Below the pieces are notes generated by a model. It did not search any database. It saw only the letters and a program-made list of their open reading frames with translations, and had not been told where the DNA came from. From assembly GCA_964550175.1 (NCBI GenBank), contig CAZJXP010000001.1, forward strand, positions 186,001-250,000: DNA of 64,000 nt, read 5' to 3'. A program made the position numbers and the translations under genes. Position 1 is the stretch's first letter. The number at the start of each line of letters is the position of its first letter. Of this stretch, positions 53,457-62,544 are shown piece after piece. The stretch comes from DSQK01 sp964550175. Lineage in GTDB: Archaea; Nanobdellota; Nanobdellia; Woesearchaeales; ARS49.

Positions 53457-54902
53457 ATGCTCTTCAACTCGCTCGAATTCCTCTTGTTTTTCCCGATTGT
53501 TGTCGCGCTGTATTTCGCCATCCCGCACCGGTTCCGCTGGATGCTTCTGCTGGTCAGCAGCTACTACTTTTACATGAGCTGGAAGCCGGAATACGCCATC
53601 CTCATCATGTTCACGACGCTCGTGGACTATTTCGCCGGCATCCAGATGGAGAAGTCCGTCTCGCAGTATCGGCGCAAACTGTTTTTAGGGCTCAGTCTAT
53701 TTGCCAATCTCGGGATGCTGTTCTTCTTCAAATACTTCAACTTCTTCAGCGAAACCACCCGCGAAATAATAACTCGATTCAGCATTCAGTTCGACCCGAT
53801 CACGCTGCACGTCATCCTTCCCGTGGGCATCTCGTTCTACACGTTTCAGGCGCTCACGTACACGATTGACATCTACAAGAAACAAATTCGTGCCGAAAAA
53901 CACCTCGGCATCTTCGCGACGTATATCATCTATTTCCCGCAGCTGGTCGCGGGACCAATCGAGCGCGCCAAGAACCTCTTGCCACAGTTCCGCGAAGAAC
54001 ATTTCGTCGACTACAAGCGCGTCACGGACGGCCTGAAGCTGATGCTCTGGGGATTCTTCAAAAAAATCGTCGTTGCGGACCGATTAGCGGTCATCGTCAA
54101 CACTATCTACAACAACCCGACGGACTACACGGGAATTCCATTGCTGTTGGCGACCGTCTTTTTCGCGTTCCAGATCTATTGCGACTTTTCGGGCTACACC
54201 GACATCGCCATCGGCGCGGCGCAAGTGATGGGCTTCAAGCTTATGGACAACTTCAAGCGGCCGTACTTCTCAAAGTCGTTGGGCGAGTTCTGGCAGCGCT
54301 GGCACATCTCACTCTCGAGCTGGTTCCGAGACTACGTGTACATTCCGCTCGGCGGAAACCGCGTGTCCGTGCCGCGCTGGTACGCCAACCTGTTCATCGT
54401 GTTTCTCATAAGCGGGCTTTGGCACGGCGCGAGCTGGACCTTTGTCGCCTGGGGAGCGCTGCACGGCGCATACATGGTGCTGGAACAAATCACCAAGCCA
54501 GCGAAAGCTAAGCTGTTGCAGTTCACGCGATTGGCAAAATTTCCGCGCGTCACGCAAGCGCTTGAAATCCTGCTCACGTTTGCGCTGGTCAACATCGGCT
54601 GGGTCTTCTTCCGAGCGAACACGTTTTCGGACGCTACTTATATCTTGACGCACCTGTTCACGGGCATTTCATTGCACTTCAAGGGATTGAACATCGGCGT
54701 CGGCTGGGTCGATCTCGGCATCGTGCTCGGGGCGTTGGCGTTCATGGAATTCGTCCACGTCATCCAGGAGCACAAGAGCATCCGTCAATTCATGGACACG
54801 AAACCTATTGCGTTGCGCTGGACCGTGTACGTCATCTTGATCGTCGCCATCCTCGTCTTCGGGGCGCACGAAAGCGCAGAGTTCATCTATTTCCAATTTT
54901 AA
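53457..54902 (+). CDS. MBOAT-family O-acyltransferase (DltB/AlgI-like)
   Basis: 481 residues, about ten to twelve membrane segments. Motifs: LPVGISFYTFQALTYTIDIY, FPQLVAGPIERAKNLLPQF, FKRPYFSKSLGEFWQRWHIS, and the catalytic His in GLWHGASWTFVAWGALHG. It resembles the bacterial AlgI/DltB O-acetyl/D-alanyl transferases, so it likely moves acyl groups to a surface glycan. The next gene is a matching SGNH-like partner. Starts at the ATG at 53457, not the in-frame TTG at 53451. Confidence 0.94.
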   Translation: MLFNSLEFLLFFPIVVALYFAIPHRFRWMLLLVSSYYFYMSWKPEYAILIMFTTLVDYFAGIQMEKSVSQYRRKLFLGLSLFANLGMLFFFKYFNFFSETTREIITRFSIQFDPITLHVILPVGISFYTFQALTYTIDIYKKQIRAEKHLGIFATYIIYFPQLVAGPIERAKNLLPQFREEHFVDYKRVTDGLKLMLWGFFKKIVVADRLAVIVNTIYNNPTDYTGIPLLLATVFFAFQIYCDFSGYTDIAIGAAQVMGFKLMDNFKRPYFSKSLGEFWQRWHISLSSWFRDYVYIPLGGNRVSVPRWYANLFIVFLISGLWHGASWTFVAWGALHGAYMVLEQITKPAKAKLLQFTRLAKFPRVTQALEILLTFALVNIGWVFFRANTFSDATYILTHLFTGISLHFKGLNIGVGWVDLGIVLGALAFMEFVHVIQEHKSIRQFMDTKPIALRWTVYVILIVAILVFGAHESAEFIYFQF

Positions 54903-54903
54903 C

Positions 54904-55830
54904 ATGCAAAAACTAATCAAAACCGGACTCGCTTTCATCGGAGTATTCTTCATGCTCTTGACGGTGCTGAACTTCGCGTACATTTGGACAATTGACGACG
55001 CGAAAGGCATCAACCGGCATTACGCGGAATTGGACTCGATCGACGCGTCGCAACTGAAGATTGTGTTCTTCGGCGACTCGCACCCGACGTTCAGCGTGAA
55101 TCCGGCGTACATCAACAATTCCTACAACCTCGCCGAACCATCCGAAACCTACGAGCAGACCTATTATCGCGTGCGCTGGGTGCTCGAAAACATGCCCTTG
55201 GTTAACGTATTCGTGCTGAACTATGATTTGCACTCGTTCAACAGCTACCGTGACGGCCAATACGCCGAGAAACGGCCAGAACTGAACTTCATGACGTATT
55301 CTGAATTGAGCGCGATGACGAACACGTCGATTCCTTCCTTACTCATCGCGACAAAGCTGCCCCTTGTTGGCAAGGGAAAAGAAATAATCACTTTTGCGAT
55401 GAGCGACGTGAACAAAACCGAACTGGCGCTCGGCTGGCGAAAATCCGTCGGCGAATTCACCAAGAAGAACATGACAGCAGTCGGAAAGGGCCGCGTCGAC
55501 TCGCAACTGAAAGGTTATCCTGACATCGTTGATGCGCCATTCCTTGACGCATTCTTCGCGACGCTGGAATTGTTGAAAGAACACGACAAAACCGTCGTGC
55601 TCGTCAAGTATCCGCTCTCGGATGCCTACCTTGATGCGGTCGCCGAGAAAGGGCTCAACGTCACGGCATTCTACGCAAAGCTCAACCAGTCGTTCTCCGG
55701 CGCGAACATTCCCATTCTTGACTATCAAGAGTTGTATCGATACAACGCGTCGCTGTTCGCAGACTCCGACCATTTAACACCGGAAGGGTCAACGCTATTC
55801 TCGCAGCGTTTGGCCCGCGATCTTGATTGA
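54904..55830 (+). CDS. SGNH-like membrane-anchored partner of MBOAT
   Basis: 308 residues: one N-terminal membrane helix (about 8-28), then an extracellular SGNH-type fold with block I FFGDSHPTFS (about 54-63) and a C-terminal Asp-His pair in FADSDHLTPEGS. This matches AlgJ/AlgX/DltD-type partners that finish acyl transfer on the outside. It follows the MBOAT gene by one base. Confidence 0.85.
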   Translation: MQKLIKTGLAFIGVFFMLLTVLNFAYIWTIDDAKGINRHYAELDSIDASQLKIVFFGDSHPTFSVNPAYINNSYNLAEPSETYEQTYYRVRWVLENMPLVNVFVLNYDLHSFNSYRDGQYAEKRPELNFMTYSELSAMTNTSIPSLLIATKLPLVGKGKEIITFAMSDVNKTELALGWRKSVGEFTKKNMTAVGKGRVDSQLKGYPDIVDAPFLDAFFATLELLKEHDKTVVLVKYPLSDAYLDAVAEKGLNVTAFYAKLNQSFSGANIPILDYQELYRYNASLFADSDHLTPEGSTLFSQRLARDLD

Positions 55831-55865
55831 CAACATTTTTATACGCGAAAGCATCAGTTCTGAAT

Positions 55866-56048
55866 ATGGAAGGCCTACTCGCGCTCGTATTGTTCGTCAG
55901 CCTCTGGGAGCTCTATTGGAAGGGCCGAGGACTGTGGATTGCCGCGCAGAAGAAGCACCTGAAATGGTTCATCGCGATGCTGGTCTTGAACACGGTCGGA
56001 CTGCTGCCGATATTGTATCTCGGATACTTTTCTAAGAAGAAAAAATGA
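55866..56048 (+). CDS. Small two-helix membrane protein (DUF5652-like)
   Basis: 60 residues with two hydrophobic segments (about 3-17 and 31-52) separated by a basic-aromatic loop (WKGRGLWIAAQKKHLKWF) and a KKKK end. The ATG at 55866 is chosen because TTTTTATACG about 30 bases upstream looks like its own promoter. The stop overlaps the next gene. Confidence 0.7.
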   Translation: MEGLLALVLFVSLWELYWKGRGLWIAAQKKHLKWFIAMLVLNTVGLLPILYLGYFSKKKK

Positions 56049-56935
56049 AACGTCTCGCGTTCGTTCTTTTGCTGCTGCTCATCGGATGCTCCGCGCCCGC
56101 AACAACGGAAAATGCCATCTCGGACGTCATTCCCGAGCACACGTTGCGCGGGGTCGCGCTGTCGCCCAAGAGTTTTTCCGCAACGGATTTTCCGGCATTC
56201 TTCGAGAAAATCAAAGTGTTTGATGCGGTCACGGGCGGCGACGAAGCGACGAATTTGGCGAACGAACACGGCTCGGCGAACATCATCGTGAAGAACGCGA
56301 AAAAGTACGAGTACACGCCCATCATCATCGTTGGAGTCAACAAGGACACGAATGCGGATGAGGTTGTCGCTTTTGTCAAAAAATCCCATCCGCCGTTCTT
56401 GGGCATCGGCAACGAAATCAATTTCAAGAAAGGGGATCTGGTTGCAACGGTCAATGCGATCAATTCTGCCGTGAAACTTGCGGTGCCGGAAACGCAAACG
56501 TTCACCGTCATCCAATACGAGCAATTGCTCGGTAGAAACGACGGATTGTTCGGCGGAGAACGCACGGAACCGAACTGGGAATTGCTTGACGGGATTGAAA
56601 CTGATCTGATCGCGTTCACGACCTACCCTGGCTTGATCTACAACGCGCCGGAAGCGCTTGATCCTGACTATTATAATCAGATTGCCGAGCATACGAGCAA
56701 GCGCGTCGCGTTCTCGGAAACGGGCTGGTTCCGCGACGGACCAACCGGCTGGCCGTCCAGCGCGGAAGAGCAAGCGCGCTTTGCCTCCTGGTTCCTTGAG
56801 CATACGACCGCGCTGAACCCGCGATTCTCCATCTGGTCATTCCTGTACGACCAAGCCGCGCCGGCGCCCTTCAACACCATGGGCCTGTTGAAGGACACTG
56901 AGACTTCTCCGGCGTTTGAAGCGTGGACGTCCTAA
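56045..56935 (+). CDS. Lipoprotein with glycoside-hydrolase-like barrel
   Basis: 296 residues: lipoprotein signal with lipobox LIGC (Cys at about 15), then a TIM-barrel-like domain. GIGNEINF (about 119-126) looks like the clan GH-A acid/base and AFSETGWFRDGPTG (about 218-231) like the nucleophile of GH53/GH17-type enzymes. It probably cleaves a beta-glycan outside the cell. Its place after the MBOAT pair suggests the same polymer is acylated and trimmed (inference). Confidence 0.8.
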   Translation: MKRLAFVLLLLLIGCSAPATTENAISDVIPEHTLRGVALSPKSFSATDFPAFFEKIKVFDAVTGGDEATNLANEHGSANIIVKNAKKYEYTPIIIVGVNKDTNADEVVAFVKKSHPPFLGIGNEINFKKGDLVATVNAINSAVKLAVPETQTFTVIQYEQLLGRNDGLFGGERTEPNWELLDGIETDLIAFTTYPGLIYNAPEALDPDYYNQIAEHTSKRVAFSETGWFRDGPTGWPSSAEEQARFASWFLEHTTALNPRFSIWSFLYDQAAPAPFNTMGLLKDTETSPAFEAWTS

Positions 56936-56941
56936 ACGTCT

Positions 56942-57062
56942 GCTTTTCCCCTGCTTACTTTTTACCGGCACGTTTTGTCCCGTCGTTACGGCATCAATTT
57001 TGTTTATGATAGAGCCAACTACTCAAAATCTGCAAGGACGAACCAAATGCAAGGACAGCAAC
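56942..57062 (-). repeat. Dispersed CGGTAAAAAGT element, copy 7
   Basis: Full-length minus-strand copy upstream of thrS: GTCCTTGCAGATTTTGAGT on the left, AAAATTGATGCCGTAACGAC in the centre, GTGCCGGTAAAAAGTAAGC then AGGGGAAAAG on the right (core 56958-56968). The extended thrS frame reads through it. Confidence 0.8.
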
Positions 57063-57107
57063 GCTCGTCATTTGAGCGAAAACCATTTAAAGCGCGTTCC
57101 TTCTGAA

Positions 57108-59015
57108 ATGACTATGATTACGCTCACGTTGCCGGACGGCACGAAAAAGGAGTACGAGAAAGGCGTCACCGGCATGCAGGTCGCCGAAAGCATCGGACGA
57201 CGGCTTGCGCAGGATGCTTTGTCTATTAGTTTGAACGGAAAGACACAAGCGCTGTTCTTGCCCATCGAAGCGAACGCGAACATACGCATATTCACCTGGA
57301 AAGACCCCGAAGGCAAAGCCACGTTCTGGCACTCGACGGCCCATCTCTTCGCGCACGCCGTTTCACGCTTGTACCCGAATTCGAAGAACACCATCGGCCC
57401 GCCGGTCGAGGAAGGATTTTACTACGACTTCGACGACTTGAAGATCACACCTGATGACTTCCCGAAAATCGAAGCGGAAATGCAGAAAATCGTTACTGCC
57501 GATTTTCCGTTCGAGAAAAAGGACTGGACGTTGGCCGACGTAAAGAAAATCCAGGGCAACAACCAATACAAGATCCAATTAGCAACTGAATTTTCCGCCG
57601 CAGGCGAGAAGTTGACGGCGTACAAGGACGGCGAATTCATCGACTTGTGTGAAGGCCCGCACATCCCTCGAACGGGACTGATCAAAGCGTTCAAATTGCT
57701 GAAAGTTGCGGCTGCGTACTGGAAAGGCGACCAGAAAAACAAGCAACTCACTCGAGTGTACGGCATCGGCTTCCCGGCGAAGAAAGACTTGGACGCCTGG
57801 GTCACGCTGCAGGAAGAAGTCGCGAAACGCGACCACAGGAAGATCGGAAAGGAATTAGGACTCATCATGTTCCACGAATGGTCTCCGGGCTCGCCGTTCC
57901 TGCTGCCGAAAGGCGCAATCATCTACAACGAATTGCAAAAATTCGTGCGCAACGAATACGCAAAGCGCGGCTACCAGGAAGTCATCACGCCGCAGCTGTT
58001 CAACAAGGCGTTGTGGCAACAGTCAGGCCACTGGGACCACTACAAGGAAAACATGTTCATCATCAACGTCGACGACGACGAGTTCTCGCTCAAGCCGATG
58101 AACTGCCCGTCGCACTGCCTGATTTTCAAGGAAGGGGCGCACTCGTACCGCGAGCTGCCGTTGCGCATCGCGGACTTCTGCATGCTACACCGTAACGAGC
58201 TGCGCGGCGTGCTCGGCGGACTCACGCGCGTTCGCAAGTTTTCGCAGGACGACGCCCACATCTTCTGCACCATGGAACAGATACAATCGGAAATCCATTC
58301 CTTGCTCGAATTCATCAAATACGTCTACACCGACGTGTTCAAGATGCCGTTCATCGCAAAACTAAGCACCAAGCCAGAAAAATCGCTTGGCAGCGCCGAG
58401 ACCTGGCAAAAAGCCGAGGCATCGCTGGCTGCCGCGCTTGACGCGGCGAAGATGCCCTACGTCATCAACGCAGGCGACGGGGCGTTCTACGGCCCGAAAA
58501 TCGACTTCGACGTCAAGGACTCGCTTGGACGAACCTGGCAGTGCGCGACCGTGCAGCTCGACTTTAATTTGCCCGAACGATTCGCGCTTGAATATTCCGA
58601 CGCGGACAACTCGGTCAAGCGACCCGTCATGATCCACCGAGCCGTGCTCGGATCATTGGAACGATTCCTCGGCGTATTGATTGAGCACTACGCGGGCAAG
58701 TTCCCGATGTGGTTGGCGCCCGTGCAGTGCATCGTATTGCCCATCTCCGAGAAAGTGAATACCTATGCAAATCATGTCGTCAAAGAAATGAAAGCGCACG
58801 GCATACGCGCGGAAATCAACGACGTATCCGAGACCTTGAACAAGAAAGTGCGCGAAGCGCAACTGGCGCAGATCCCGTACATCCTTGTTGTCGGCGAAAA
58901 GGAACAGACAGACAAGACGGTTTCAGTTAGAACCAGAGACAATGTCGTGCACGGCGAGAAGAAGGTTGACGCCTTCATTACAGAAATCAAAAAAGAAATA
59001 GAAAACAGAGTCTAA
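57108..59015 (+). CDS. thrS: Threonyl-tRNA synthetase, bacterial type
   Basis: 635 residues: TGS domain (about 1-62), editing SAD domain with HSTAHLFAHAV and CEGPHIPRTG (about 70-225), and class II catalytic core with zinc ligands in MNCPSHC, DDAHIFC and MIHRAVLGSLERF. A C-terminal anticodon-binding domain follows (about 535-635). This is the bacterial/eukaryotic layout, not the usual archaeal one with a D-tyrosyl-deacylase-like editing domain. The start follows TATA CATTTAAAG (57084-57092); ATG 57114 fits leaderless initiation equally well. Confidence 0.96.
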   Translation: MTMITLTLPDGTKKEYEKGVTGMQVAESIGRRLAQDALSISLNGKTQALFLPIEANANIRIFTWKDPEGKATFWHSTAHLFAHAVSRLYPNSKNTIGPPVEEGFYYDFDDLKITPDDFPKIEAEMQKIVTADFPFEKKDWTLADVKKIQGNNQYKIQLATEFSAAGEKLTAYKDGEFIDLCEGPHIPRTGLIKAFKLLKVAAAYWKGDQKNKQLTRVYGIGFPAKKDLDAWVTLQEEVAKRDHRKIGKELGLIMFHEWSPGSPFLLPKGAIIYNELQKFVRNEYAKRGYQEVITPQLFNKALWQQSGHWDHYKENMFIINVDDDEFSLKPMNCPSHCLIFKEGAHSYRELPLRIADFCMLHRNELRGVLGGLTRVRKFSQDDAHIFCTMEQIQSEIHSLLEFIKYVYTDVFKMPFIAKLSTKPEKSLGSAETWQKAEASLAAALDAAKMPYVINAGDGAFYGPKIDFDVKDSLGRTWQCATVQLDFNLPERFALEYSDADNSVKRPVMIHRAVLGSLERFLGVLIEHYAGKFPMWLAPVQCIVLPISEKVNTYANHVVKEMKAHGIRAEINDVSETLNKKVREAQLAQIPYILVVGEKEQTDKTVSVRTRDNVVHGEKKVDAFITEIKKEIENRV

Positions 59016-60019
59016 ATCCCCCTATATTCTTGCTCGCGCTTTTCGAGAATCTCTTCCACGCTCAAGTCGAGCTCGTGCTGAATGACGTCGAGGCGTTCGT
59101 GCTGCTCGTTCGCTCGCGCGTCGTTGGCATTGCCTAATTCCGAGATGGGCTGGTTGCTCAATTGCGCGAGGTCTGACGCGGCCTTGTCAGTCGCGACGTG
59201 GAACTCCTGCATGCGCTCCACTAACTTTCCGTATTTTCTCAGCATCCCGACGCAGCGCTGCGTGACTCCCGTCGTGTCGTGCTCGAACTGGTATTCACGG
59301 AACACGCGCATGATTTGTTGTTGGTCGATAAGGGCGAGCTCAAGATTGTCCTGGAATCTGACCAATGCTCTTGTGGTCTCGTAACGGCTGTTGACGTACG
59401 ACAGGATGAGGTTGTGCGCACGGACAGCGCCGCCGACCATCCGCGAGGCGTTGAGCTCCTTGTCAATGTCTTTTCTTGATTTGAGCGGCAACGGCCCTTG
59501 TTCCGGGGCTTGCGCTTCTTTCGCCTGCTGCTCTATTTTGTTGGCGGCTTCCTTGTGGCCGCGATACTGCTTGCCCAAGTCCGCGAGGATGGTGTAAAGA
59601 CCGTCGCGTTCGCGTTCCAAGGTTTCCTCCTGACCGCGGTGCTTGTCCAGCAACTGATGGTTCTCGAAGTACGCGACGTCGTGCACGTTTATCGCGTCGT
59701 CCAACGAGCGCTGGGCGATGGCGTTGCGCTTCTTTTGCAAGTATGATTTCGCTGTCGTTGATTTGAGCATGCGCAGTGATTCGTAGCAGAGGCGTTCGCC
59801 CAACGTCAGGTAGCGCTTTCCCTGCTCGACGCTGCCGGTCGTGATTTGCAACACGGCGTCCGTGATGGTGTCCGCGCGCTTGACTTGTTGTAATAGTCTT
59901 GTTTCAGCTACGGCCGCCCAGTTGGTGTCGGGCGCGTGGCGCTCGCCGAGGTACGATTTCATCCGGTTGAGAATTTCGTCGCCCAAATCCTTCTTTTCAT
60001 AGTCCATTGGCATGATCAT
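59012..60019 (-). CDS. Coiled-coil hypothetical protein
   Basis: 335 residues, highly charged and mostly helical with long coiled coils (HKEAANKIEQQAKEAQ, HERLDVIQHELDLSVEEIL). No family recognised. The ATG overlaps the stop of the small lipoprotein-like gene upstream, so they are coupled; the 3' end overlaps thrS by four bases. Possibly a membrane-associated scaffold. Confidence 0.7.
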   Translation of the reverse strand: MIMPMDYEKKDLGDEILNRMKSYLGERHAPDTNWAAVAETRLLQQVKRADTITDAVLQITTGSVEQGKRYLTLGERLCYESLRMLKSTTAKSYLQKKRNAIAQRSLDDAINVHDVAYFENHQLLDKHRGQEETLERERDGLYTILADLGKQYRGHKEAANKIEQQAKEAQAPEQGPLPLKSRKDIDKELNASRMVGGAVRAHNLILSYVNSRYETTRALVRFQDNLELALIDQQQIMRVFREYQFEHDTTGVTQRCVGMLRKYGKLVERMQEFHVATDKAASDLAQLSNQPISELGNANDARANEQHERLDVIQHELDLSVEEILEKREQEYRGI

Positions 60020-60261
60020 TTTTGTTCCCCCCTCTGTTGTCTCAAGTAGTCTCTATGTTGTTCGATTTTCTGGTCTAATGTGTCAAGGCCGTATTCGGTT
60101 AGCCTGATGGCTTTCTGCGTGCACTCCAGACCCTTGTCCGCCATCCGGTTGATGTCGGGCTTTCTGTCGTATCTGTTTTCACAGCTCGACAGCGCGTACA
60201 AGCTTCCTACGGTTATTGTACCGTAGACTGCGAAATTTCTGATCATCTTACCGATTCCCAT
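60016..60261 (-). CDS. Small putative lipoprotein
   Basis: 81 residues: MGIGKMIRNFAVYGTITVGS is a short signal with lipobox LSSC (Cys near 26), followed by a charged helical body. The ATG at 60261 has GAGGTGG five bases upstream, which beats the in-frame GTG at 60270. Coupled to the coiled-coil gene. It is a candidate substrate for the LspA at 62812. Confidence 0.65.
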   Translation of the reverse strand: MGIGKMIRNFAVYGTITVGSLYALSSCENRYDRKPDINRMADKGLECTQKAIRLTEYGLDTLDQKIEQHRDYLRQQRGEQK

Positions 60262-60380
60262 TGGAACCACCTCAACAGTTCGTAAGACGATTCTTTTTAG
60301 GTGTCTTTCCCGAGAAAAACCGGAAGATTTGCGGAAAAAGCGGAAGAATGACGGAAAATGAGGGGCTCTTGTATAAATAG

Positions 60381-60432
60381 AATTATTGCCGAACTACGTC
60401 CAATATCGCCGGTAAAAAGTTTACTTGGGCAT
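60381..60432 (+). repeat. Dispersed CGGTAAAAAGT element, copy 8 (right end only)
   Basis: ACTACGTCCAATATCGCCGG followed by TAAAAAGTTTACTTGGG (core 60410-60420). No left box is seen. With the GC-rich hairpin 38 bases on, it reproduces the pair found inside the 2132-aa gene. The gap 60262-60568 otherwise holds only the S8e promoter. Confidence 0.7.
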
Positions 60433-60457
60433 GAGCGGGATAAACTAGACCTGACGT

Positions 60458-60509
60458 GCGGCGCTGGCGCCGGCAAGCGTTAGCTTGCGCGGCCTGCCAG
60501 GGGCGCCGC
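60458..60509 (+). repeat. GC-rich hairpin element, copy 2
   Basis: Outer arms GCGGCGCTGGCGC (60458-60470) and GCCAGGGGCGCCGC (60496-60509) pair, enclosing an inner GCAAGC-GTTA-GCTTGC hairpin (60473-60488). The outer arms match those at 7126-7166 exactly; the centre differs. Confidence 0.75.
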
Positions 60510-60538
60510 TTCATCACCACCTCCTCCGGACAGTAAGG

Positions 60539-60547
60539 TTTATAAAG
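60539..60547 (+). promoter_or_regulatory. TATA box of rps8e
   Basis: TTTATAAAG centred about 26 bases before the ATG at 60569 predicts a leaderless rps8e transcript. Confidence 0.6.
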
Positions 60548-60568
60548 AACCCCAAAGGGTATTCGTCT

Positions 60569-60949
60569 ATGGTTATCATCCAACGCGCAATCAAGGACAG
60601 CACGGCATCCGGCGGACGCAAGAAGGAGCACCGCGGAAAGAAGCTGTACGAGCGAGGAAACCACGCCACCATGACCCGAATCGACGAAGTCGTCGTCGAG
60701 CGCATGCGAACCAAGGGCGGAAACTCGAAAATCCATTTGATCACCGCGAACACGGCGAACATCTACGATTCCAAGTCCAAGAAATACAGCAAGGCCACCA
60801 TCAAGATGGTGACCCAGAACCCGGCAAACCGACACTTCGTCCGACGAAACATCCTGACGAAGGGCACGATCATCGAAACCGACAAGGGAAAAGCCCGAGT
60901 CACGAACCGACCGGGCCAAGAAGGCCAAGTCAACGCAATTCTGATTTGA
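60569..60949 (+). CDS. rps8e: Ribosomal protein S8e
   Basis: 126 residues. ASGGRKKEHRGKKLYERG, RTKGGNSKIHLITANTANIY and NPANRHFVRRNILTKGTIIE, then GKARVTNRPGQEGQVNAILI, are the family core. Small-subunit component. The ATG at 60569 fits the TATA box; a longer frame from 60485 reads through the GC hairpin and is rejected. Confidence 0.96.
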   Translation: MVIIQRAIKDSTASGGRKKEHRGKKLYERGNHATMTRIDEVVVERMRTKGGNSKIHLITANTANIYDSKSKKYSKATIKMVTQNPANRHFVRRNILTKGTIIETDKGKARVTNRPGQEGQVNAILI

Positions 60950-61020
60950 TTGTTTTATTGTCACTTTCTAGTAACAACAAAAGCGAAAGGTTTAAATAGG
61001 GCAAAACTGAGCCAATAGCT

Positions 61021-61299
61021 ATGACTTCAGCCGAAATATTCCAGCTCCAAATGCGCACCATCGTTCGATCAGATATTGATGAACTCTCAAAAGACATCGG
61101 ACTCTCATTATTCTACGCCGCAAAAGGAGACAATATCCTCATGAAAGAAAAGTTGGACGAACTTAACCGTAAGGCGAATGAACCGGCGTATCTCGCAGCA
61201 ATGCAGGGTTGCCGACCGCAAACGGAAAAAAACCTCGAAACCTGCGGGAAGCTTGCGCTCGTTGAATCCCTCTGCACGTATGTGCTGGAGAACGAGTAA
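61021..61299 (+). CDS. Small helical hypothetical protein
   Basis: 92 residues, helical, with two cysteines in the C-terminal half. No family recognised. TATA TTTAAATAGG (60991-61000) gives a leaderless start. One base before the next gene, so the two form an operon. Confidence 0.65.
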   Translation: MTSAEIFQLQMRTIVRSDIDELSKDIGLSLFYAAKGDNILMKEKLDELNRKANEPAYLAAMQGCRPQTEKNLETCGKLALVESLCTYVLENE

Positions 61300-61300
61300 C

Positions 61301-61795
61301 ATGACCACGCTCGAAACCTTCCTTGATGCTGTCGCGTTCTCCACGTGGAAGACCGGCGCAAACATGCTGTCGCACAAGGCGGACTATTTCCGAAGCCAGT
61401 TCGAGCACGGCGTCAATATCGACTGGGCGCAGAACGGCAACCGATACCGGGACACGCTTTCGTCTGACTTGAACGAATCCGTCGAATTGACTAAGGACCA
61501 CAACGAACGCGTCGCGTACGCGCTCAAGGTCCTCGGCGAGCAGTACAGCATCTCCAGCATCCCGGGCAACCCCATCATGATCACGGTTCACGCGATGACC
61601 GCGGAAGAAGTGGCGGAAATTTTGCGGCACAAGGTTCCGACTTCGGCATTCGCAGTAAGCAAAGCGCAGTTTGGGACGCAAGTGTCAGGTCCACGCTTCA
61701 GCGCAAAGCACTTGTTCGCGCAGGGTAACAGATTGAAGTTATCCGATGCCGAAATCTTTACGTGCATTAAGGAACAGTACGCACGCCCCCAATAG
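61301..61795 (+). CDS. Hypothetical protein downstream of 61021
   Basis: 164 residues, mixed alpha/beta (LKVLGEQYSISSIPGNPIMI). No family recognised. The ATG at 61301 lies one base after the previous stop. The extended frame from 61178 overlaps that gene and is rejected. Confidence 0.65.
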   Translation: MTTLETFLDAVAFSTWKTGANMLSHKADYFRSQFEHGVNIDWAQNGNRYRDTLSSDLNESVELTKDHNERVAYALKVLGEQYSISSIPGNPIMITVHAMTAEEVAEILRHKVPTSAFAVSKAQFGTQVSGPRFSAKHLFAQGNRLKLSDAEIFTCIKEQYARPQ

Positions 61796-61839
61796 ATTTA
61801 TAAGAGAGCTTTTCTGTTTATTCTCCTAAAGAGGCGACA

Positions 61840-62544
61840 ATGAATCTTTCCATCATCATCATGATAGTGTTTTTCGCGATTTCTGTAGTCTTATCATTAT
61901 TGGCGCAACGGAAGGTGTTCCGGACGCTGAACACGGTCTTTACCACGATTTCGCTCATCATGGCCATCCTTTCGGTGGGACTGTATCTTGACGGCAAGCA
62001 CGTGCAAGAACAGCTGGCCGGCGAAAAGATTTTCTTGTTACTTTCGGACAAGACGCCCGTGGCCGGATTCATCCATTCGGGAGAGACGCCGACGTTCGTC
62101 AACGATATCGCGACGTGGAAACAAGCCTACGGCACGAAAGCGTTCGACACGCTGCGTGACGGCAAACTCGTCTTCACGGCGACCTACGAGACGTTCAGCA
62201 AGATATCAAGCATCAAGCTCGGCGAATATACCCTCTCCAAAGAAACAACATTCGGCATCATCAACGCAGCCGACTCGGTGCAAGCCTACAAGGACGCGAT
62301 ACGCATAGCTGCGAACGTTCCTGAAAAACAACAGATAGCCCTGCCGGACATGAACGGGGATGAAATCCGAGGCATGCTCTTCGCGTCATTGATCAGCGAA
62401 TACTTCGCCACGACGCAGCCCATCCAGGCAATCAACCGCGGCGAACTCGGCGTCGAGCCGACGTTCATCATGCTCTGGACCGTCAAGAACATCCCCGAAA
62501 ACATGCTGAAATACCTCATTACCACGGAGGACCCTGATGCTTGA
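61840..62544 (+). CDS. Membrane-anchored hypothetical protein
   Basis: 234 residues: two hydrophobic segments near the N-terminus (about 3-22 and 27-47), then an extracellular-looking domain (GEKIFLLLSDKTPVAGFIHS). No family recognised. It overlaps the next gene by eight bases, and the set runs into lspA, forming a three-gene unit. Confidence 0.7.
   Translation: MNLSIIIMIVFFAISVVLSLLAQRKVFRTLNTVFTTISLIMAILSVGLYLDGKHVQEQLAGEKIFLLLSDKTPVAGFIHSGETPTFVNDIATWKQAYGTKAFDTLRDGKLVFTATYETFSKISSIKLGEYTLSKETTFGIINAADSVQAYKDAIRIAANVPEKQQIALPDMNGDEIRGMLFASLISEYFATTQPIQAINRGELGVEPTFIMLWTVKNIPENMLKYLITTEDPDA

Noticed and set aside
56916..57107. N-terminal extension of the ThrRS frame
   Set aside because: It reads through a dispersed element and upstream of the TATA box; the TGS domain starts at 57108/57114.
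60383..60514. 43-codon minus-strand ORF with a strong GGAGGAGG before its ATG
   Set aside because: It runs entirely through the GC hairpin and dispersed element, has no TATA box, and the Shine-Dalgarno match may be chance; only a conserved frame would rescue it.
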